A stretch of 16,486 bases of DNA from Myxococcota bacterium. GTDB taxonomy: Bacteria; Myxococcota_A; UBA9160; PR03. Each line of letters begins with the position of its first letter. Within the stretch, counting starts at the first letter, position 1. Below the pieces are notes generated by a model that was given only the letters and a program-made list of their open reading frames with translations, did not search any database and was not told the origin of the DNA. This document shows positions 14,562 through 16,486 of this stretch, one piece after another. The stretch spans positions 1 through 16,486 of the forward strand of contig JASJBO010000172.1 of assembly GCA_030066475.1 (NCBI GenBank). Reading direction: 5' to 3'. A program made the translations under genes and the position numbers.

Positions 14562-15029
14562 GACGAACTCACTCTTTCCACCTGGCAGTATAGCCACCGT
14601 CGCGGGTACCGCGCCCTCGGTCGCTGGAAGCGGACCACGCCCTCCGCCTATCGAGAAGTCACCGCGACGCACTTGCCGCGAAGCGCCGCGCGCCGAGCGC
14701 TCTGGCGCACCTCGTTGTCGCCTCTGGTCTACCGGGATGGCGTGACTCGTCGATGCGCTTGTGGCTATCCCTCCGTCTCGGGCGCGGCCCGACGCCGGGC
14801 TGCCGCGGATCCTCGCCGTGGCCCGGCCCGAGCTGGGCACGACGGTTCCCGGCTCTCGCCGAGAGCCTTGCTGCACTGCAGCGTCGAGAACTTCCCAAGG
14901 TGACACAAGCAAATGTCTTTATAAGGGAGGCATCCCGCGGGACTCGCTCAGGATGGGGTTCGGAAACACCGCGCTGAAGGATTCGAACGGGCGCGATCGT
15001 ACCTAGCTTGCGCCGGAAGGAGTACGGCG
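14562..15029. other. 468-base gene-poor stretch
   Basis: No convincing full gene is seen on either strand. The left part contains an AraC-like relic (14589-14657). The right part has an unusually AT-rich patch around 14897-14926 (TGACACAAGCAAATG, then TTTATAAGG), which could hold a promoter for the secreted protein gene at 15030. No hexamer pair with normal spacing was found. AAGGAG at 15016-15021 is that gene's ribosome-binding site. Confidence 0.5.
14589..14657 (+). pseudogene. Relic of the C-terminal end of an AraC-type regulator
   Basis: Read on the plus strand from 14589, the frame contains YSHRRGYRALGRWKRTTPSA followed by YRE. It resembles the conserved end of AraC DNA-binding domains (FS-x-x-S-x-F-x-RAFKRWTGTTPSAYRE) with one residue missing, and resembles the RAFRRWTGTTPAAYR end of the intact regulator at 10840. 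No upstream helix-turn-helix remains; the neighbouring bases instead encode the start of the nucleotidyltransferase on the other strand. The match is short, so this could be chance. Confidence 0.4.
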
Positions 15030-16299
15030 ATGAAGAGGCTCTACTTTGCAGCGGCACTCGCTGGCGTCCTGTTTCTCGGTCTCCAATCCGCACAAGCGGA
15101 GATCGTCCAGGGAGAGCTCGGGGGGGCTCCGTGTTTTCCGATCATCGGCGATGGTCGGCTGACCCCCGCCTTCCCGGACACGGTGGCGCGCAACGACGTG
15201 TACGTGCAAGAGCAGCACACGCGTGAATTCGACATCCTGAGGTGAGCGGCGAACTCCCCAGTCCCGGCACTTCAGCTTCAATGTCTATGGCGTGGAGGGT
15301 GTCCCGGTTGCTTCGCTGGCGGATTCCGACATCACGCCGGACCCGGGAAGCATCAATCCGTACCAGGTCGGCGAGGATCGGAGTGCGGACAACCGCAGCT
15401 TCACCGTCTGGGTGGTCACGGAAGGCGTCCAGGCGCCGGCGGGAGCGAGCAACGTCATCGTGGTGCCGGCCGAGCTCGAGAGTGTCGGCGTGATGACCCG
15501 GGTGTACCGGGTCGACCGGGATTTCGCTTTCGAGAATGCTCCCTGCAGCGGCCCCGAGACCTACGGCGGTTGCCCGCCGCAGATCGAGTCCTTGAAGGCC
15601 GATCTGACCTCGGGGGAGACGCCCGAGTCCCTCTGGCAGCATCTCGACGAGGTCCTTGGTGCGGTGAGCGGCGCGGTCATGAATTCGGACCTGGCCGAGT
15701 ACTGGAGCGGTACCCAGGCGCTGTACGGCGACGAGATCGTCTTCCATCGGTACGGCAGGCTCGCGTCGCTCTTCCCGAGCGAGTTCAATCACTACGTGTT
15801 GGCGTCCGTCAAGCAGAGCTATGCGTCCAAGGTCGCGGTGCTGACGTTCGTTCCGCCTACGTTCGAGGACACGTATACCGGCCGTGACATGGAGGGTGGC
15901 AAGGACGTCCGCTACTGGTCGTTCTGCGTAGGGGACTGGGCCACCAGCGGCACGACGGACTGCCTGATCGACGACGAGGCGGTGAAGAACCCGCACGGCA
16001 CGGTCACGATCGCCATCGGGCCGACCTACATGAGGCCCGTCATCGAGAACGCCGGGTTGAACTACCTGCGGTGGGGCACTCTCACGCGGCCGCTGCTGAT
16101 CCACCGCCACATGCTGGCCGACGAGTCCTTCGAGGGCGCCATCGGCAACGTCCCGCTGTTCCTCGCGCCGCCTGCGCAGGATGGAGCCCGGAGGGACTGC
16201 TACGAGGATCACGCTGCCGTGCATTTCATGGGCGAATACGCGCCGAGCGGCCGGGTCTACCGGACCATCGAGTTCCTCCGCTGGCTGCGGAGTCGCTAG
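15030..16299 (+). pseudogene. Frameshifted secreted protein of unknown function
   Basis: The ATG at 15030 follows AAGGAG by eight bases and begins a clear signal peptide, MKRLYFAAALAGVLFLGLQS, with likely cleavage after AQA (residue 23). The frame stops at the TGA at 15243-15245 after about 71 residues. The same protein evidently continues one frame over from about 15241 to the TAG at 16299, with RHFSFNVYGVEGVPVASLAD, DPGSINPYQVG, VMTRVYRVDRD and CSGPETYGGCPP. One extra base near 15240-15243 explains the break, and removing it gives a 422-residue protein. The FSFNVY, PDPGS-NPY and RVYR motifs belong to a family of secreted hypothetical proteins I remember from proteobacteria. They loosely recall the end of DUF1254/DUF1214 proteins, but no function can be given. 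The cause may be mutation or a sequencing error. A terminator-like hairpin follows. Confidence 0.75.
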
Positions 16300-16311
16300 T
16301 CGGGAGCGCAA

Positions 16312-16335
16312 AGCCCCACCCGGGGGGGAGGGGCT
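16312..16335 (+). terminator. Probable terminator after the secreted protein gene
   Basis: AGCCCC (16312-16317) pairs with GGGGCT (16330-16335); after one A-A mismatch three more C-G pairs form inside. The stem begins 13 bases past the stop at 16299 and is followed by ATATT, a short AT-rich run. This is the most terminator-like hairpin in the window. Confidence 0.55.
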
Positions 16336-16337
16336 AT

Positions 16338-16359
16338 ATTGACTGTCTAGTTAGTCAGT
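16338..16359 (+). promoter_or_regulatory. TGACT-N8-AGTCA dyad, operator-like, copy 2, overlapping a possible promoter
   Basis: TGACT (16340-16344) and AGTCA (16353-16357) are inverted with an 8-bp spacer. The site ends 43 bp before the ATG at 16403 and matches copy 1 at 18 of 22 bases. TTGACT at 16339-16344 also resembles a -35 box, with TAAGCT 16 bases later as a weak -10, so a bound protein would block the promoter. Confidence 0.5.
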
Positions 16360-16402
16360 GTAAGCTTGCGCCGACCGACTGAAGTCGAGCAGGGAGAGCC
16401 CG

Positions 16403-16486
16403 ATGCAAGCCAAGCCCCGACGAGACTGGCAGACCGCGCTCTGCGCGGGCGCGCGCTGGATGATCAACCCCGTCAGCGAGATGGGC
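16403..16486 (+). CDS. Start of an unidentified gene, cut by the window end
   Basis: The ATG at 16403 has an AGGGAGA Shine-Dalgarno about six bases upstream and lies behind a possible promoter and dyad, so a genuine start is likely. Only 28 codons are visible, beginning MQAKPRRDWQTALCAGARWM and ending NPVSEMG. The stretch from Trp9 to Ile21 could be an amphipathic or weakly hydrophobic helix. The family cannot be recognised from this much. Confidence 0.55.
   Translation, partial: MQAKPRRDWQTALCAGARWMINPVSEMG

Noticed and set aside
15005..15015. AGCTTGCGCCG shared with 16363-16373, both upstream of start codons
   Set aside because: An 11-base match is expected many times by chance in a window this size, and the distances to the two start codons differ (14 and 29 bases).
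1..16486. CRISPR arrays, tRNA or rRNA genes, insertion-sequence ends
   Set aside because: No regularly spaced direct repeats, no cloverleaf with a CCA end, no rRNA-like stretches and no transposase were found anywhere in the window.

Overview
This is a high-GC (roughly 70%) chromosomal stretch from a bacterium. It mixes lipoprotein genes, DmdC/FadE-type acyl-CoA dehydrogenases, an AraC regulator with an arabinose-binding-like sensor domain, a DUF4340 protein and a fused membrane/aminopropyltransferase-like protein. That mix suggests an uncultured myxobacterial or other former-deltaproteobacterial lineage. The assignment is an inference from gene content; no rRNA or tRNA is present to test it.

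Layout. 1-58 holds a strong hairpin beyond the first gene. 59-1768 (-) is an acyl-CoA dehydrogenase paralogue with eroded active-site motifs, preceded by a small FMN split-barrel protein (1911-2429, -). Divergent from that is a membrane-anchored DUF4340 protein (2555-3949, +), convergent with a HEAT-repeat lipoprotein (4001-4627, -). Next comes a large gene (4702-7441, +) with two homologous membrane halves, a spermidine-synthase-like Rossmann domain and a helical tail. It is broken by an exact 16-bp tandem duplication. 7602-9181 (-) holds a small XRE-type HTH frame and an AAA_14/DUF4143 ATPase, with a 41-bp near-palindrome in front. 9330-9821 (+) is a DUF2505/SRPBCC-like protein behind a TGACT-N8-AGTCA dyad, followed by an unknown lipoprotein (10055-10786, +). 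An AraC regulator (10840-11880, -) and an intact acyl-CoA dehydrogenase (12096-13931, -) follow, then an orphan nucleotidyltransferase (14040-14561, -). A 468-base gene-poor stretch carries what looks like the C-terminal relic of an AraC regulator. A secreted protein gene (15030-16299, +) is frameshifted near 15240. The window closes with the start of another gene (16403 on, +) behind a second copy of the TGACT-N8-AGTCA dyad.

How the genes fit together. There is no single long operon; most genes are alone or in divergent or convergent pairs. The recurring themes are lipid/acyl-CoA metabolism with nearby regulators, and signs of decay and turnover: two frameshifted genes, one eroded paralogue, one regulator relic, and an HTH gene without a conventional start. 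No complete new defence or biosynthetic system can be demonstrated. The most testable leads are the 16-bp slippage site, the large palindrome before the ATPase, and the operator-like dyad shared by two promoters.
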